Below, one piece after another: positions 8,795 to 18,453 of a DNA stretch of 64,000 nt. Origin of the DNA: Arthrobacter sp. zg-Y919 (GTDB lineage: Bacteria; Actinomycetota; Actinomycetes; Actinomycetales; Micrococcaceae); NCBI RefSeq assembly GCF_030142045.1, contig NZ_CP126242.1:1240001-1304000 (forward strand), read 5' to 3'. The notes beneath the pieces are model-generated. The model made no database searches and was not told the origin of the DNA. It worked only from the letters and a program-made list of their open reading frames with translations. Each line of letters begins with the position of its first letter. The first letter of the stretch is position 1. The position numbers were made by a program, and so were the translations under genes.

Positions 8795-9745
8795 GTGGGG
8801 ATGCAGCAGCTGGAGGCGTTCCTGCTCACACGTTACGGAGTAGCCAGCTACGGGACGCTGACTGCCAATGGGTTCCCCCGGCGGACGGTCGACCAGGCTG
8901 TGCGGACCGGGATGGTCCGGCGAGTGGCCCGCGGGACGTTTGCGCTGCCCCAGGCAGACGCCCGGTTGGTTGATGCCGCACGCAACCGGGCCTCGTCGAC
9001 ATGTGTCTCGGCGGCGCACCTTCTCGGCTGGTGGGTACTGACCCCACCGGTAACTGCACATGTCCGGTGCGACGCGGCCCGTTCCATACCCGGCGCGGTC
9101 GTCCACCGGGGACAACGGTCGGCACACCGGCTGATAGCGCCGCCGCAGCAGATCCTCCGGGACGCCTTCCGATGCCTTCCCCGGCTGGACGCACTGGTCA
9201 TGGCGGAATCAGCAGTCATAACCAACGCCGTGGGACTGCAGAGCCTGCAGAAGGAATTCTCCAGGCAGCAGGACTGGCCGGTCCGGGCACTGCTGGGGAC
9301 GATTCGGCGCACCACGGCATCGCCGCTTGAGGTCTGCGCGCGGTTCCACCTGCTGAACGCGGGACTACGCGTCGAGACAGAGGTGCTCCTGCCCGGTATC
9401 GGACGAGCTGATCTGCTTGTAGACGGGTGGCTGATCGTCGAGATTGACGGGTTCGCTTTCCACAGCAGTAGGGAGCACTACCGCATGGACCGGCGACGGT
9501 GGAACGCTTCGTCCGCGGCCGGGTGGATCACGCTGCGGATCACCGCGGAACTTGTCCTGCACCGGCCGGACGAGTTTGTGGATCTGGTGAAGAAGACGCG
9601 GGATACGTGGGGCCACCGGTTGCGGCAGCAGCCGCAGTACCAGGGCAGCAGCAGTGGACCAGCAGCCGCGACCGCAGCAGCCGCAGGCGTAACAGAAGGG
9701 CTGGACCCGCCGAAGAACCCCGGCGGGCATCGGAACACTGGCTAA
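8795..9745 (+). CDS. DUF559-type nuclease-like protein with N-terminal AbiEi-like domain
   Basis: A 316-residue protein. Residues 1-60 resemble the winged-helix domain found at the start of AbiEi-type antitoxins (GVASYGTLTANGFPRRTVDQAV...RVARGTFAL). The C-terminal half carries the DUF559/Vsr-like endonuclease pattern: ADLLVDGWLIVEIDGFAFH, then an RMDRRRW segment, then GWITLRIT. Asp, Glu and Asp at the expected metal-binding places are present. The tail is Ala/Gln/Gly-rich. GTG 8795 follows GGAGAG by about 10 bases; ATG 8801 is an alternative. Many actinobacteria carry such proteins as singletons, and whether they cut DNA is unknown. No toxin or methylase partner is adjacent. Confidence 0.7.
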   Translation: MGMQQLEAFLLTRYGVASYGTLTANGFPRRTVDQAVRTGMVRRVARGTFALPQADARLVDAARNRASSTCVSAAHLLGWWVLTPPVTAHVRCDAARSIPGAVVHRGQRSAHRLIAPPQQILRDAFRCLPRLDALVMAESAVITNAVGLQSLQKEFSRQQDWPVRALLGTIRRTTASPLEVCARFHLLNAGLRVETEVLLPGIGRADLLVDGWLIVEIDGFAFHSSREHYRMDRRRWNASSAAGWITLRITAELVLHRPDEFVDLVKKTRDTWGHRLRQQPQYQGSSSGPAAATAAAAGVTEGLDPPKNPGGHRNTG

Positions 9746-9754
9746 GGTGTTTCC

Positions 9755-10540
9755 ATGACTGACATCACACCAAAGCGGGCCGTTGTTACCGGAGCAAGTT
9801 CAGGGATCGGAGCCGCGGCAGTACGTGCGCTGCGGGCCTCGGGCTGGGACGTTGTGGCGGTGGCCCGCCGCGAAGAGAAACTGCAGGCGCTCGCCGAAGA
9901 AACCGGCGCGGAAGCCATCGCGGCGGACGTCACCGATGACGGCTCCGTGACAAGGCTCGCCGAACAGGTCCTCGCCGGCGGGGGAGTGGATGCCCTGATC
10001 AACAACGCCGGCGGAGCCTTCGGGCTGGACCCGGTAGCCAGTGGAAGCACCGCGGACTGGCAGCGTATGTACGACGTCAACGTCCTAGGCGCCCTGCGGA
10101 TGACACAGGCGTTCCTGCCGGCACTGCGGGACAGCGGACAGGGATCGGTCCTGCTGCTCACGTCGACGGCGGCCTACACCGCCTATGAGGGCGGTGCCGG
10201 ATATACGGCCGCCAAGGCCGGGGAGCAGATGCTGGCCAGGACCCTGCGGCTAGAGGAAGCCGAGCACAACGTACGCGTCATCGAGATTGCCCCCGGCATG
10301 GTGAAGACCGAGGAATTCTCCCTGAACCGGCTGGGAGACAAGGAAGCGGCGGAGAAGGTCTATGACGGGGTCGAAAACCCGCTCACCGCTGAAGATGTTG
10401 CCGGGGTGATGGCGTTCGCCTTGAACGTTCCGCACCACGTGAACCTGGACCAGGTGGTGGTGCGGCCGCTGGCGCAGGCCGCCCAGCACAAGGTCATCCG
10501 CAGCAGTCAGTCAGGTACTGCGCAGCAGCCCGGCAGATAG
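9755..10540 (+). CDS. Short-chain dehydrogenase/reductase (SDR)
   Basis: A 261-residue classical SDR. The NAD(P)-binding motif TGASSGIG is at residues 12-19, NNAG is in the middle, and the catalytic Ser (LLLTSTAAY) is followed by Tyr-x-x-x-Lys (YTAAK). The basic residues in the first loop (ARREEK) suggest NADP. The pattern with IEIAPGMVKTEEF is like YdfG-type 3-hydroxy acid dehydrogenases, but the substrate cannot be read from the sequence. There is no Shine-Dalgarno. TAAGGT at 9743-9748 stands 6 bases before the ATG, so the mRNA is probably leaderless. Confidence 0.85.
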   Translation: MTDITPKRAVVTGASSGIGAAAVRALRASGWDVVAVARREEKLQALAEETGAEAIAADVTDDGSVTRLAEQVLAGGGVDALINNAGGAFGLDPVASGSTADWQRMYDVNVLGALRMTQAFLPALRDSGQGSVLLLTSTAAYTAYEGGAGYTAAKAGEQMLARTLRLEEAEHNVRVIEIAPGMVKTEEFSLNRLGDKEAAEKVYDGVENPLTAEDVAGVMAFALNVPHHVNLDQVVVRPLAQAAQHKVIRSSQSGTAQQPGR

Positions 10541-10611
10541 TACGCAACAGCCCGGCAGGGCAGCAGGGGCCCGCCCGGAGGACAGTGCTTCGACAACCCT
10601 CCGGGCGTGGC

Positions 10612-10887
10612 CTAAACTTGACCGGAGCAGCACTGACCCGGCCATCACCGGTGAGCTTCCGGAAGAACAGCCGCATCTGCCCCCGCAGATTGCAGCCCAG
10701 TAGAACCGGACGGGTAAGCCCGTCACAGCAGTCAATGAGCGGCAGCCGCGCGGCCCCCAGCACACCGGGGAACGTACGGCGGCAAGCGAGGTGGTACCGC
10801 GGTTACCGCCGGTCTTCGGACCGGTAGAGGCCGCCCTCGCATCCTGTTCCACAGCCAGATTCACTTGCCGCTATCAGGATGACGAAT
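10612..10887 (+). ncRNA. T-box riboswitch leader of ileS (translational type)
   Basis: The conserved T-box core GGTGGTACCGCGG lies at 10790-10802. The specifier codon is ATC (10644-10646, in GCCATCACCGG), which would read uncharged tRNA-Ile(GAU). CATCCTG (10840-10846) pairs perfectly with CAGGATG (10875-10881), which contains the ileS ribosome site, forming a sequestrator. No U-tract terminator is seen. Actinobacterial ileS T-boxes are known to act on translation, and this layout matches. The 5' end is approximate. Confidence 0.88.
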
Positions 10888-13800
10888 ATGCCCTCTATAT
10901 ACCCCAAAGCCAGCACCGGCGACTCAGCCGCTGCTACTGTTCCCTCCTCACCCCGGTTTCCGGAACTCGAAGAACGCGTTCTGAAGTACTGGGACAAAGA
11001 CGGCACCTTCCAGGCCTCCATTGACGCCCGCCCCGCCGGAAAAGACGGCGACAACGAGTTCGTCTTCTACGACGGCCCGCCCTTCGCCAACGGCCTGCCG
11101 CACTACGGGCACCTGCTGACCGGCTACGTCAAGGACCTGGTGGCCCGCTACCAGACCCAGCGCGGCCGCCGCGTGGAGCGCCGGTTCGGCTGGGACACGC
11201 ACGGCCTGCCCGCCGAACTCGAAGCCATGAAGCAGCTCGGCATGAGCGACAAGGTCCAGATCGAGAAGATGGGCATCGACAAGTTCAACGATGCCTGCCG
11301 CGCCTCGGTCATGAAGTACGCCGGTGAGTGGCAGGACTACGTCACCCGCCAGGCCCGCTGGGTGGACTTCGAGAATGACTACAAGACGCTCAACGTCGAA
11401 TACATGGAATCCGTCATCTGGGCGTTCAAGACCCTGCATGAAAAGGGCCTGACCTACAGCGGCTTCCGCGTCCTTCCGTACTGCTGGAAGGACGAGACGC
11501 CCCTGTCCAACCATGAGCTGCGCATGGACGACGACGTCTACAAGATGCGCCAGGACCAGACGGTCACGGTCACCTTCCCCATCACCGCCGGAGACAACCC
11601 GCTCTCCGCGGAGCTCGACGGCGTGAACGCGATCGCCTGGACCACCACCCCCTGGACCCTGCCCACCAACATGGCCCTCGCCGTCGGACCCGAGGTCCGC
11701 TACGCCGTCGTGCCCGCAGGCCCGAACGGCACTCAGGCAGGCGAGGGACGTTTCCTGCTGGCTGAAGACCTCGTGGGTTCCTACGCCAAGGACCTGGGGT
11801 ACGACGACGCCGAGGGCGCCCGCGCGGCCGTCACCGCCGTCCACCTGGGCAAGGACCTGGCCGGGCTGCGCTACGCCCCGCTGTGGAACTACTACACCGA
11901 CACCGAGAAGTGGGGCACCGCCAACGCCTGGCAGATCGTCACCGCTGACTATGTCACCACCACTGACGGCACCGGCATCGTCCACCAGGCACCCGCCTAC
12001 GGTGAAGACGACCAGAAGGTCTGCGAGGAATACGGCATCCCCGTAATCCTCTCCGTGGATGAGGGCGGCAAGTTCCTGCCCATGTTCGGCACCGGGGAAC
12101 TCGCCGACATCGCCGGACTGCAGGTCTTCGACGCCAACAAGCCGATCACCAAGGTGCTCAAGGCAGAGGGCCGGCTGCTGCGCCAGGCCAGCTACGAGCA
12201 CAGCTACCCGCACTGCTGGCGCTGCCGGAACCCGCTGATCTACAAGGCGGTCTCCTCCTGGTTCGTGGAGGTCACCAAGATCAAGGACCGCATGGTCGAA
12301 CTGAACCAGCAGATCAACTGGATCCCGGACAACGTCAAGGACGGCCAGTTCGGCAAGTGGCTGGAAAACGCCCGCGACTGGTCCATCAGCCGCAACCGCT
12401 ACTGGGGCAGCCCCATCCCGGTCTGGGTGTCGGACGATCCCAACTACCCGCGCACCGACGTGTACGGTTCGCTGGCCGAGATTGAAGCCGACTTCGGCCG
12501 GCTGCCGCTGAACAAGGAAGGCCAGCCGGACCTGCACCGCCCGTTCATCGACGAGCTGACCAGGCCCAACCCGGACGACCCCACCGGCCAGTCCACCATG
12601 CGCCGCGTGGAGGACGTCCTGGATGTGTGGTTCGACTCCGGGTCCATGCCGTACGCCCAGGTGCACTACCCGCACGAGAACGCCGACTGGTTCGAGAGCC
12701 ACAACCCCGGCGACTTCATCGTCGAGTACATCGGCCAGACCCGCGGCTGGTTCTACACCCTGCACGTCCTGGCCACCGCACTGTTCGACCGCCCGGCGTT
12801 CCGCAACGTCATCAGCCATGGCATCGTCCTGGGCTCCGACGGGCAGAAGATGTCCAAGTCGCTGCGCAACTACCCGGACGTGTCCGAGGTGCTGGACCGC
12901 GACGGTTCCGACGCCATGCGCTGGTTCCTGATGGCTTCCCCGATCCTGCGCGGCGGAAACCTGATCGTCACCGAACAGGGCATCCGCGACGGTGTCCGCC
13001 AGGCCATCCTGCCGCTGTGGAACGTCTGGCACTTCTTCAGCCTCTACACCAACGCCGCGGACAACGGCAACGGTTACGAGGCCAAGGCCTGCTACGACTC
13101 CAGCGAACCGCTGGACCGCTACCTGCTGGCCGCCACCGGCGACCTGGTCCGCGACATGGGCGCTGCGCTGGACTCCTACGACGTGTCCGTGGCGTGCGAG
13201 ATCCTGCGCGCCTACATGGACACGCTCACCAACTGGTACATCCGCCGCAGCCGTACCCGCTTCTTCGAAGAAGACACCCAGGCCTTCGACGTGCTCTACA
13301 CCTGCCTGGAGACCGTGTGCCGGGTGGCGGCTCCGCTGCTGCCGCTCATCGGCGAGGAAATCTGGCGCGGCCTTACCGGTGGACGATCGGTGCACCTGAC
13401 CGACTGGCCGGACGCGGACCTCTTCCCGAGCGACCCCGCACTGGTGGAACGCATGGAAGCCACCCGGCGGATTGCCTCCGTCGGTTCCTCCCTGCGCAAG
13501 GGCGCAAACCTGAGGGTTCGCCTGCCGCTGTCCGAGCTGACCGTCGTCGCCCCTCAGGCGCAGGCACTGGCCGGCCAGTTCGCCGCGATCATCGCTGACG
13601 AACTGAACCTGAAGAATGTCCGCCTGGTGGATGCCTCCGACGCGGATCCCGCCGAGTTCGGCATCAGCCAGAAACTCGTGGTCAACGCCCGCGCCGCCGG
13701 TCCCCGCCTGGGTAAGAACGTGCAGACGGCCATCAAGGCCGCCAAGTCCGGCGACTGGTCAGTGGACGACGCCGGTGCGGTCACCGCCGGCGGCCTCGCC

Positions 13801-14181
13801 CTGGAGCCGCAGGAGTACACGCTGGAGACCGTCGTCGAAACGGGCGAAGGGGAATCCGCGAAGGCCGTTGCCGTGCTTCCCGGCGGCGGCTTCCTGGTGC
13901 TCAACACGGAGGTCACCCCGGAACTGGCTGCCGAAGGCGCCGCCCGCGACGCCATCCGCGCCATCCAGCAGGCCCGCCGCGACGCGGACCTGCACATCAG
14001 CGACCGCATCCGGACCCGCGTCACGACGGGGGAGCAGGAAGCGGCCGCGCTCGAAGCCAACGCCGGCCTCGTAAAGGCCGAAACGCTCACGGACGAGCTG
14101 ATTGTCACCGGCGGCCTCGCCACCGGCGACACAGACGCCGACAGCGAGAAATACATCGTCACAGTGGAGAAAATCTCATGA
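10888..14181 (+). CDS. ileS: Isoleucyl-tRNA synthetase
   Basis: Charges tRNA-Ile. The 1097-residue class I enzyme has the HIGH-type motif in [14 protein letters not shown] (about residue 60), the editing domain with the TTPWTLPTN segment, and KMSKS ([13 protein letters not shown]). The C-terminal extension is of the eukaryote-like type common in actinobacteria. I chose ATG 10888 because AGGAT (10876-10880) lies 7 bases upstream. The ATG at 10879 is inside that ribosome site. Expression is controlled by the T-box leader directly upstream. Its stop overlaps the folC start (ATGA), so the two are translationally coupled. Confidence 0.95.
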   Translation: MPSIYPKASTGDSAAATVPSSPRFPELEERVLKYWDKDGTFQASIDARPAGKDGDNEFVFYDGPPFANGLPHYGHLLTGYVKDLVARYQTQRGRRVERRFGWDTHGLPAELEAMKQLGMSDKVQIEKMGIDKFNDACRASVMKYAGEWQDYVTRQARWVDFENDYKTLNVEYMESVIWAFKTLHEKGLTYSGFRVLPYCWKDETPLSNHELRMDDDVYKMRQDQTVTVTFPITAGDNPLSAELDGVNAIAWTTTPWTLPTNMALAVGPEVRYAVVPAGPNGTQAGEGRFLLAEDLVGSYAKDLGYDDAEGARAAVTAVHLGKDLAGLRYAPLWNYYTDTEKWGTANAWQIVTADYVTTTDGTGIVHQAPAYGEDDQKVCEEYGIPVILSVDEGGKFLPMFGTGELADIAGLQVFDANKPITKVLKAEGRLLRQASYEHSYPHCWRCRNPLIYKAVSSWFVEVTKIKDRMVELNQQINWIPDNVKDGQFGKWLENARDWSISRNRYWGSPIPVWVSDDPNYPRTDVYGSLAEIEADFGRLPLNKEGQPDLHRPFIDELTRPNPDDPTGQSTMRRVEDVLDVWFDSGSMPYAQVHYPHENADWFESHNPGDFIVEYIGQTRGWFYTLHVLATALFDRPAFRNVISHGIVLGSDGQKMSKSLRNYPDVSEVLDRDGSDAMRWFLMASPILRGGNLIVTEQGIRDGVRQAILPLWNVWHFFSLYTNAADNGNGYEAKACYDSSEPLDRYLLAATGDLVRDMGAALDSYDVSVACEILRAYMDTLTNWYIRRSRTRFFEEDTQAFDVLYTCLETVCRVAAPLLPLIGEEIWRGLTGGRSVHLTDWPDADLFPSDPALVERMEATRRIASVGSSLRKGANLRVRLPLSELTVVAPQAQALAGQFAAIIADELNLKNVRLVDASDADPAEFGISQKLVVNARAAGPRLGKNVQTAIKAAKSGDWSVDDAGAVTAGGLALEPQEYTLETVVETGEGESAKAVAVLPGGGFLVLNTEVTPELAAEGAARDAIRAIQQARRDADLHISDRIRTRVTTGEQEAAALEANAGLVKAETLTDELIVTGGLATGDTDADSEKYIVTVEKIS

Positions 14182-15557
14182 GTTCAGCAGACACCCCGTC
14201 CGGTTCCATCGACGGGTTCTCCGTGGAGAGCGTTTATGCCGAACTGCTCAGCCGCGCCCCGGAGAACAAGATGGAGCCGCGCATGGCTCCGCTGTTCCGG
14301 GCGATGGAGGTGCTGGGGGAGCCGAACAAGGCGTTCCCGATCATCCACATCACCGGCACCAACGGCAAGACGTCCACGGCCCGCATGATCGAGGCCGGAC
14401 TGCGGGCCTACGGGCTGCGCACCGGCCGGTACACCAGCCCGCACCTGAGCAGCGTCACCGAGCGGATCAGCATTGACGGCGAGCCTGTCAGCGATGAAAC
14501 GTTTGTCCGCATCTGGGATGAAATCCACCCTTACCTGGACATTGTCGACGCCGAGCTGGAGGCAGCGGGCGAGCCCCGGCTGACCTACTTCGAAGCAGTG
14601 ACCATCCTGGCGTTCGCCGTCTTCGCGGACGAGCCCGTGGACGTAGCCGTGATCGAAGTGGGCCTTGGCGGCATCACCGACGCCACCAACGTGGGCGACG
14701 GCTCGGTGTCCGTGGTGACTCCCATTTCGCTGGACCACACTGAGCTGCTGGGTGACGACGTCGCCGACATCGCCCGGGAAAAGGCCGGCATCATCAAGGA
14801 GGACGGGTTCCTGATCAGTGCCGCGCAGCCCATGGAGGCCGCACAGGTGCTGCTGGAAAAGGCACACGAAGCCGGCGTCCCGTTCCGCTTCGAAGGCGTG
14901 GAGTTCGGTGTGGAATCGCGGGTCATGGCCGTGGGTGGGCAGATGATCACCGTCAACGGCCTGGCCGGCCGCTACGAGGACCTGCAGGTGCCGCTGCACG
15001 GCGCCCACCAGGCCGAAAACGCCGCGGTTGCCGTAGCCGCGCTGGAGGCCTTCATCGGCGGCGGAACCAAGGAGCTCGACGTCGAACTGCTGCGCACCGG
15101 GTTCCTGACCGTCACGTCGCCCGGCCGCCTTGAGGTGGTGCGGACCGCTCCCACGATCGTGGTCGACGCCGCACACAACCCCGCCGGTGCCAAGGCAGCA
15201 GCCGCGGCACTGCGCGAGGCGTTCAACCTCACCACGCTCGTGCTGGTGGTGGGCATCCTGGCGGAGAAGGACGCCGTCGGGATCCTCAGCGAGCTCCGGG
15301 AGGAGCTCGGGGACCTGGTCAGCGGTGTGGTGCTGACCCAGTCCAGCTCGCCCCGGGCCATCCCGGCCGAGGAACTGGTCCAGGACGCCGTGGATGCCGG
15401 CTTCGCGGATGAAGACATCCAGGTCGAAGCCGGCCTGGACAACGCCCTCGAATGGGCCGTGGCCAAGGCCGAGGAGAACAACGACCTCTCCGGCGGCGTG
15501 CTCGTGGTCGGTTCCATTACCGTGGTCGCGGAAGCGCGCACCCTCCTCGGAAAGTAG
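14178..15557 (+). CDS. folC: Folylpolyglutamate synthase / dihydrofolate synthase
   Basis: Adds glutamate to dihydropteroate and folates, which makes and retains folate in the cell. The 459-residue Mur-ligase-family protein has the ATP loop [14 protein letters not shown] (about residue 57), the segment [12 protein letters not shown], the catalytic region [12 protein letters not shown], and the central-domain pattern [10 protein letters not shown]. The C-terminal domain starts near [11 protein letters not shown]. The ATG overlaps the ileS stop by four bases. The gene is followed after 10 bases by the DUF4233 membrane protein, a pair commonly seen in actinobacteria. Confidence 0.94.
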   Translation: MSSADTPSGSIDGFSVESVYAELLSRAPENKMEPRMAPLFRAMEVLGEPNKAFPIIHITGTNGKTSTARMIEAGLRAYGLRTGRYTSPHLSSVTERISIDGEPVSDETFVRIWDEIHPYLDIVDAELEAAGEPRLTYFEAVTILAFAVFADEPVDVAVIEVGLGGITDATNVGDGSVSVVTPISLDHTELLGDDVADIAREKAGIIKEDGFLISAAQPMEAAQVLLEKAHEAGVPFRFEGVEFGVESRVMAVGGQMITVNGLAGRYEDLQVPLHGAHQAENAAVAVAALEAFIGGGTKELDVELLRTGFLTVTSPGRLEVVRTAPTIVVDAAHNPAGAKAAAAALREAFNLTTLVLVVGILAEKDAVGILSELREELGDLVSGVVLTQSSSPRAIPAEELVQDAVDAGFADEDIQVEAGLDNALEWAVAKAEENNDLSGGVLVVGSITVVAEARTLLGK

Positions 15558-15567
15558 GCATGCAGCT

Positions 15568-16044
15568 ATGGCAAAACTGACCAAGGCGCAGCGCGAATGG
15601 CGCCCGGGCATGCCCAAGAAGCGCCGTTCCATCAAGGTGATGTTCGCATCCACGGTCCTCACGCTCGAAGCGTTCGTGGTCCTGTTCGGGACGCTCGCCG
15701 TCTTCGGCGTGCACCGCGACACTGTTTCCCCGCCGCTGCTGCTCGGCGGCGGACTGCTGCTGGCAGCGGCGATGATCGGAACCTGCGCCGTGCTCTCCAA
15801 GCCTGCGGGGCCGGCGATCGGCTGGATCCTGCAGCTGGTGCTCATTGCCACCGGTTTCCTGGACGCCATGATGTTCCTCGTGGGCGGGCTTTTTGCGCTG
15901 ACCTGGTGGTACGGGCTGCGCGCCGGCCAGCGGCTGGACCGCGAGAACCGTGAACGCGACCGGATGCAGGCGGAATGGGAGAAAGCACATCCCGAAGAGG
16001 GGGATGCGGCCGCGGCCCCCGAACCACCCGTCGGCACCGACTAG
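15568..16044 (+). CDS. DUF4233 membrane protein
   Basis: A 158-residue integral membrane protein. After a basic N-terminus (PKKRRSIKV) come four hydrophobic segments (about residues 22-42, 51-70, 78-96 and 98-113). The tail is highly charged and acidic and lies outside the membrane. It matches the DUF4233 family, which sits next to folC in actinobacteria and has no established role. The ATG at 15568 follows the folC stop by 10 bases with only a weak ribosome site, so translation is probably coupled. It belongs to the ileS-folC-ndk transcription unit. Confidence 0.85.
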   Translation: MAKLTKAQREWRPGMPKKRRSIKVMFASTVLTLEAFVVLFGTLAVFGVHRDTVSPPLLLGGGLLLAAAMIGTCAVLSKPAGPAIGWILQLVLIATGFLDAMMFLVGGLFALTWWYGLRAGQRLDRENRERDRMQAEWEKAHPEEGDAAAAPEPPVGTD

Positions 16045-16083
16045 GCTTAGAACCGATATCCGACCGTTCCAAGGAGATACCCC

Positions 16084-16500
16084 GTGAGCACCGAGCGCAC
16101 ACTTGTCCTGATCAAACCCGACGGCGTCGAGCGCCGGCTCACCGGCGCCATCCTGGCGCGCATCGAAGCCAAGGGTTACACCGTGGCGGAATTGAAGAAG
16201 ACCGAGGCCACCCGCGAAATCCTCGAAGAGCACTATGCCGAGCACCAGGGCAAGCCGTTCTACGACCCGCTGGTGGAGTTCATGCTCAGTGGTCCGGTCG
16301 TTGCCGCCGTCCTCGAGGGACAGCGCGTGATTGAAGGCTTCCGGTCCCTGGCCGGAACCACCGATCCGACGACGGCGGCCCCGGGCACCATCCGCGGCGA
16401 CTTTGGCCGCGACTGGGGTACGGCAGTGCAGCAGAACCTGGTCCACGGCTCCGATTCGGCGGAATCCGCGGCCCGCGAAATCGGCATCTGGTTCAGCTGA
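16084..16500 (+). CDS. ndk: Nucleoside diphosphate kinase
   Basis: Balances nucleoside triphosphate pools by moving the gamma phosphate through a phospho-histidine. The 138-residue protein is of standard length and carries the active-site His121 in QQNLVHGSDS. The N-terminus is RTLVLIKPDGVERRL, and the substrate loop is GTIRGDFG. The start is GTG with AAGGAGA 5 bases upstream. It ends the ileS-folC-DUF4233-ndk gene run and is followed directly by a strong two-way terminator. Confidence 0.97.
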   Translation: MSTERTLVLIKPDGVERRLTGAILARIEAKGYTVAELKKTEATREILEEHYAEHQGKPFYDPLVEFMLSGPVVAAVLEGQRVIEGFRSLAGTTDPTTAAPGTIRGDFGRDWGTAVQQNLVHGSDSAESAAREIGIWFS

Positions 16501-16521
16501 CACCGGTTTTAGCGTAAATAA

Positions 16522-16568
16522 GACAGGGAAAGGGCCGGCACCCATGGGGTGCCGGCCCTTTCCCTGTC
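16522..16568. terminator. Bidirectional terminator hairpin after ndk
   Basis: A perfect 22-bp inverted repeat (GACAGGGAAAGGGCCGGC..., loop ATG) separates ndk (plus) from the convergent reductase gene (minus). The outer bases are mixed rather than pure U, so termination may depend on stem strength. Confidence 0.8.
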
Positions 16569-16582
16569 TTCGATGCTCGAAG

Positions 16583-17683
16583 CTACGGGATCAGCTTTTC
16601 GTCCCGAAGGCGAGCAAAGAGTGCCTTGAAGGCATCCTCGGTACGGCGGTAGCCGGTGAAGCCTGCCACCCGGCTCTTGCTCATGTCCGTCAGCACCTCG
16701 ACCTTCCGGCCCAGATCGGCATCCGTGTGCCACCACGAGGCCAACCGTCCAAGGTCGGGTTCGGCCAGGCCGTGACGGTCCGCGATCTTGGCCCAGGCAT
16801 CGGACATGCCGGCCATCTGCTCTTCGAGCGGCCGCGGAGCGGACTCGTAACCGACCGGCTCGACGCCGAACTCCGCGGCCAGCCGCGGCCACAGGGAGCG
16901 CCAGCGGAAGACATCGCCGTTGACCACGTTGAAGGCCTCGTTGGCGGTCTGCTCATCCGTAGCCGCCCAGAGCATGTGCTCCGCAAGCAGTCCGGCGTCG
17001 GTCATATCGGTGACCGAATTCCACTGGGTCTCCGAGCCCGGGAAAACAAACGGCATCCCGAGTTCGCGGCACAGGGTCGCCTGCACGGCCAGGGTCTGGC
17101 CCATGTTCATGGCGTTGCCGACAGCGAAGCCGATGACAGTGTGGGCGCGGTGGACGGACCAGGCGAAGCCCTGCCGTTCGGCGGCCTCCATCAGTTCGTC
17201 TTCCTGGGCGTAGTAGAAGTTCTCGACCGGCAGGCGGGGCTCGTCTTCGGAGAACGGGGTGTCCGGCATGGGGCCCTCACCGTAGGCTTCAAAAGGTCCC
17301 ATGTAGTGCTTGAGGCCGGTCATCAGGGCAACGTGCTCCAGCGGGGCGTCCGCCAGGGCTGTGAGCAGGTTGCGGACCATGGCCGAGTTGACGGCGATGT
17401 TCTGCGCCTCCGTCTCCTGCCGGGACCAGGAGGTGAAGAACACATGCGTCGGCTTCGCGCCTTCCAGCGCCTTGGCCAGGGTTTCGGGGGAGCTCAGGTC
17501 TCCGGCCACCGGTACGACGGCGGGGCGCGCCGGATCGGGGGCGCCGGGCTTCCGCGACAGGGCCAGGACTGTCCAGCCCTGATCCTCGAGCAGGTCCACC
17601 AGTGCGGCTCCGGCGATTCCGGTGGCACCGGCGACCAGTGCCGTGCGGGGGGATTCCTGGCGGGCAGGAATGGTTCTGAGCAT
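16583..17683 (-). CDS. SDR-type reductase (PRISE-like, progesterone 5-beta-reductase family)
   Basis: A 366-residue extended SDR with the N-terminal Rossmann motif ALVAGATGIAGAALV. The segments VFFTSW, LMTGLKHYMGPFEAYG and ENFYYAQEDEL match the PRISE group, named for plant progesterone 5-beta-reductase/iridoid synthase. In that group the catalytic Lys (in TGLKHYMG) and Tyr (in NFYYAQED) sit in non-classical positions. Bacterial members reduce enones, but the true substrate here is unknown. I chose the ATG at 17683 because GAGGAGA lies 4-5 bases upstream. An ATG four codons earlier lacks a site. Confidence 0.75.
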   Translation of the reverse strand: MLRTIPARQESPRTALVAGATGIAGAALVDLLEDQGWTVLALSRKPGAPDPARPAVVPVAGDLSSPETLAKALEGAKPTHVFFTSWSRQETEAQNIAVNSAMVRNLLTALADAPLEHVALMTGLKHYMGPFEAYGEGPMPDTPFSEDEPRLPVENFYYAQEDELMEAAERQGFAWSVHRAHTVIGFAVGNAMNMGQTLAVQATLCRELGMPFVFPGSETQWNSVTDMTDAGLLAEHMLWAATDEQTANEAFNVVNGDVFRWRSLWPRLAAEFGVEPVGYESAPRPLEEQMAGMSDAWAKIADRHGLAEPDLGRLASWWHTDADLGRKVEVLTDMSKSRVAGFTGYRRTEDAFKALFARLRDEKLIP

Positions 17684-17807
17684 GGTTCTCCTCATAAGTT
17701 GAAATGCAGCGCTGCGGTGCAAACGTCCGGACGCCTTCCTTTGCGGCAACGGCGAAGCGCCTGGGGAAATTCCTGACGGCCGCGGGAAAGACGCCTAGGC
17801 TATGCCC

Positions 17808-18446
17808 ATGGCACTTATATACGACGCTGAACTGCGCCCGGGCAAAATGGAACTCATTTCCGGATGGCTTCCCGGAACCTGGTGGTTCCCCTCAACAGAG
17901 CCGGTCCCGGTCCAGAAGCTGGGGTCCTTCCGGTTCGACGACCCCGAGGGTGAGGTGGGCATCGAAACCACCATCGTGGCGGCCGGATCAACAGTGGTGC
18001 AGGTTCCGCTGACCTACCGGGGCGCGCCGCTGCAGGGCGCGGAGGAATTCCTGATCACCGAAATGGACCACTCGGTCCTCGGCCGGCGCTGGGTCTACGA
18101 CGCCCTTGGCGATCCCGTCTACGCCCGGGCGCTGGAGGCCGCCGTGCTCGCGCGGCAGCCGCAGGCGGTCCAGCACATGGACAACGACGGCGTCCGTGAA
18201 GTGCTGCCCGAGACCATGCAGGTCAGCAGTACGGGAATGCCCAGCGGTGCCGAGCTGGTGGATGCCCCTGCCTCCGAGCCGGAGGGCTGGGCAGCTTCGG
18301 TCCTGACGTCGGGTGGCTGGGAGTTCTCCGTGGTCCGGGTGCTGGATCTGGACGGACGCACGGCGCCTGATCCCGCGCTCACGGCGACCTGGAAGGGGCA
18401 GGACATTCCGGTGGTGCTGGCCTGGGGCCTCCCGCTGGGCAGCTGA
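17808..18446 (+). CDS. Maltokinase N-terminal cap-like domain protein
   Basis: A 212-residue soluble protein starting MALIYDAELRPGKMELI. It resembles stand-alone proteins that match the N-terminal cap domain of actinobacterial maltokinase, but it has no kinase domain. The family is widespread in actinobacteria and its function is not established. TAGGCT (17796-17801) lies 6 bases before ATG 17808 and there is no ribosome site, which suggests a leaderless mRNA. An in-frame ATG two codons earlier (17802) is less consistent with that. Confidence 0.7.
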   Translation: MALIYDAELRPGKMELISGWLPGTWWFPSTEPVPVQKLGSFRFDDPEGEVGIETTIVAAGSTVVQVPLTYRGAPLQGAEEFLITEMDHSVLGRRWVYDALGDPVYARALEAAVLARQPQAVQHMDNDGVREVLPETMQVSSTGMPSGAELVDAPASEPEGWAASVLTSGGWEFSVVRVLDLDGRTAPDPALTATWKGQDIPVVLAWGLPLGS

Positions 18447-18453
18447 GCGGGAG

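Noticed and set aside
10948..13395. An 815-codon minus-strand open frame opposite ileS, and similar long frames opposite valS (5722-8157, plus) and rne (20743-22839, minus)
   Set aside because: These are mirror frames of strongly coding, high-GC genes. They have no family motifs, have Val/His/Gly-rich composition and no ribosome sites.
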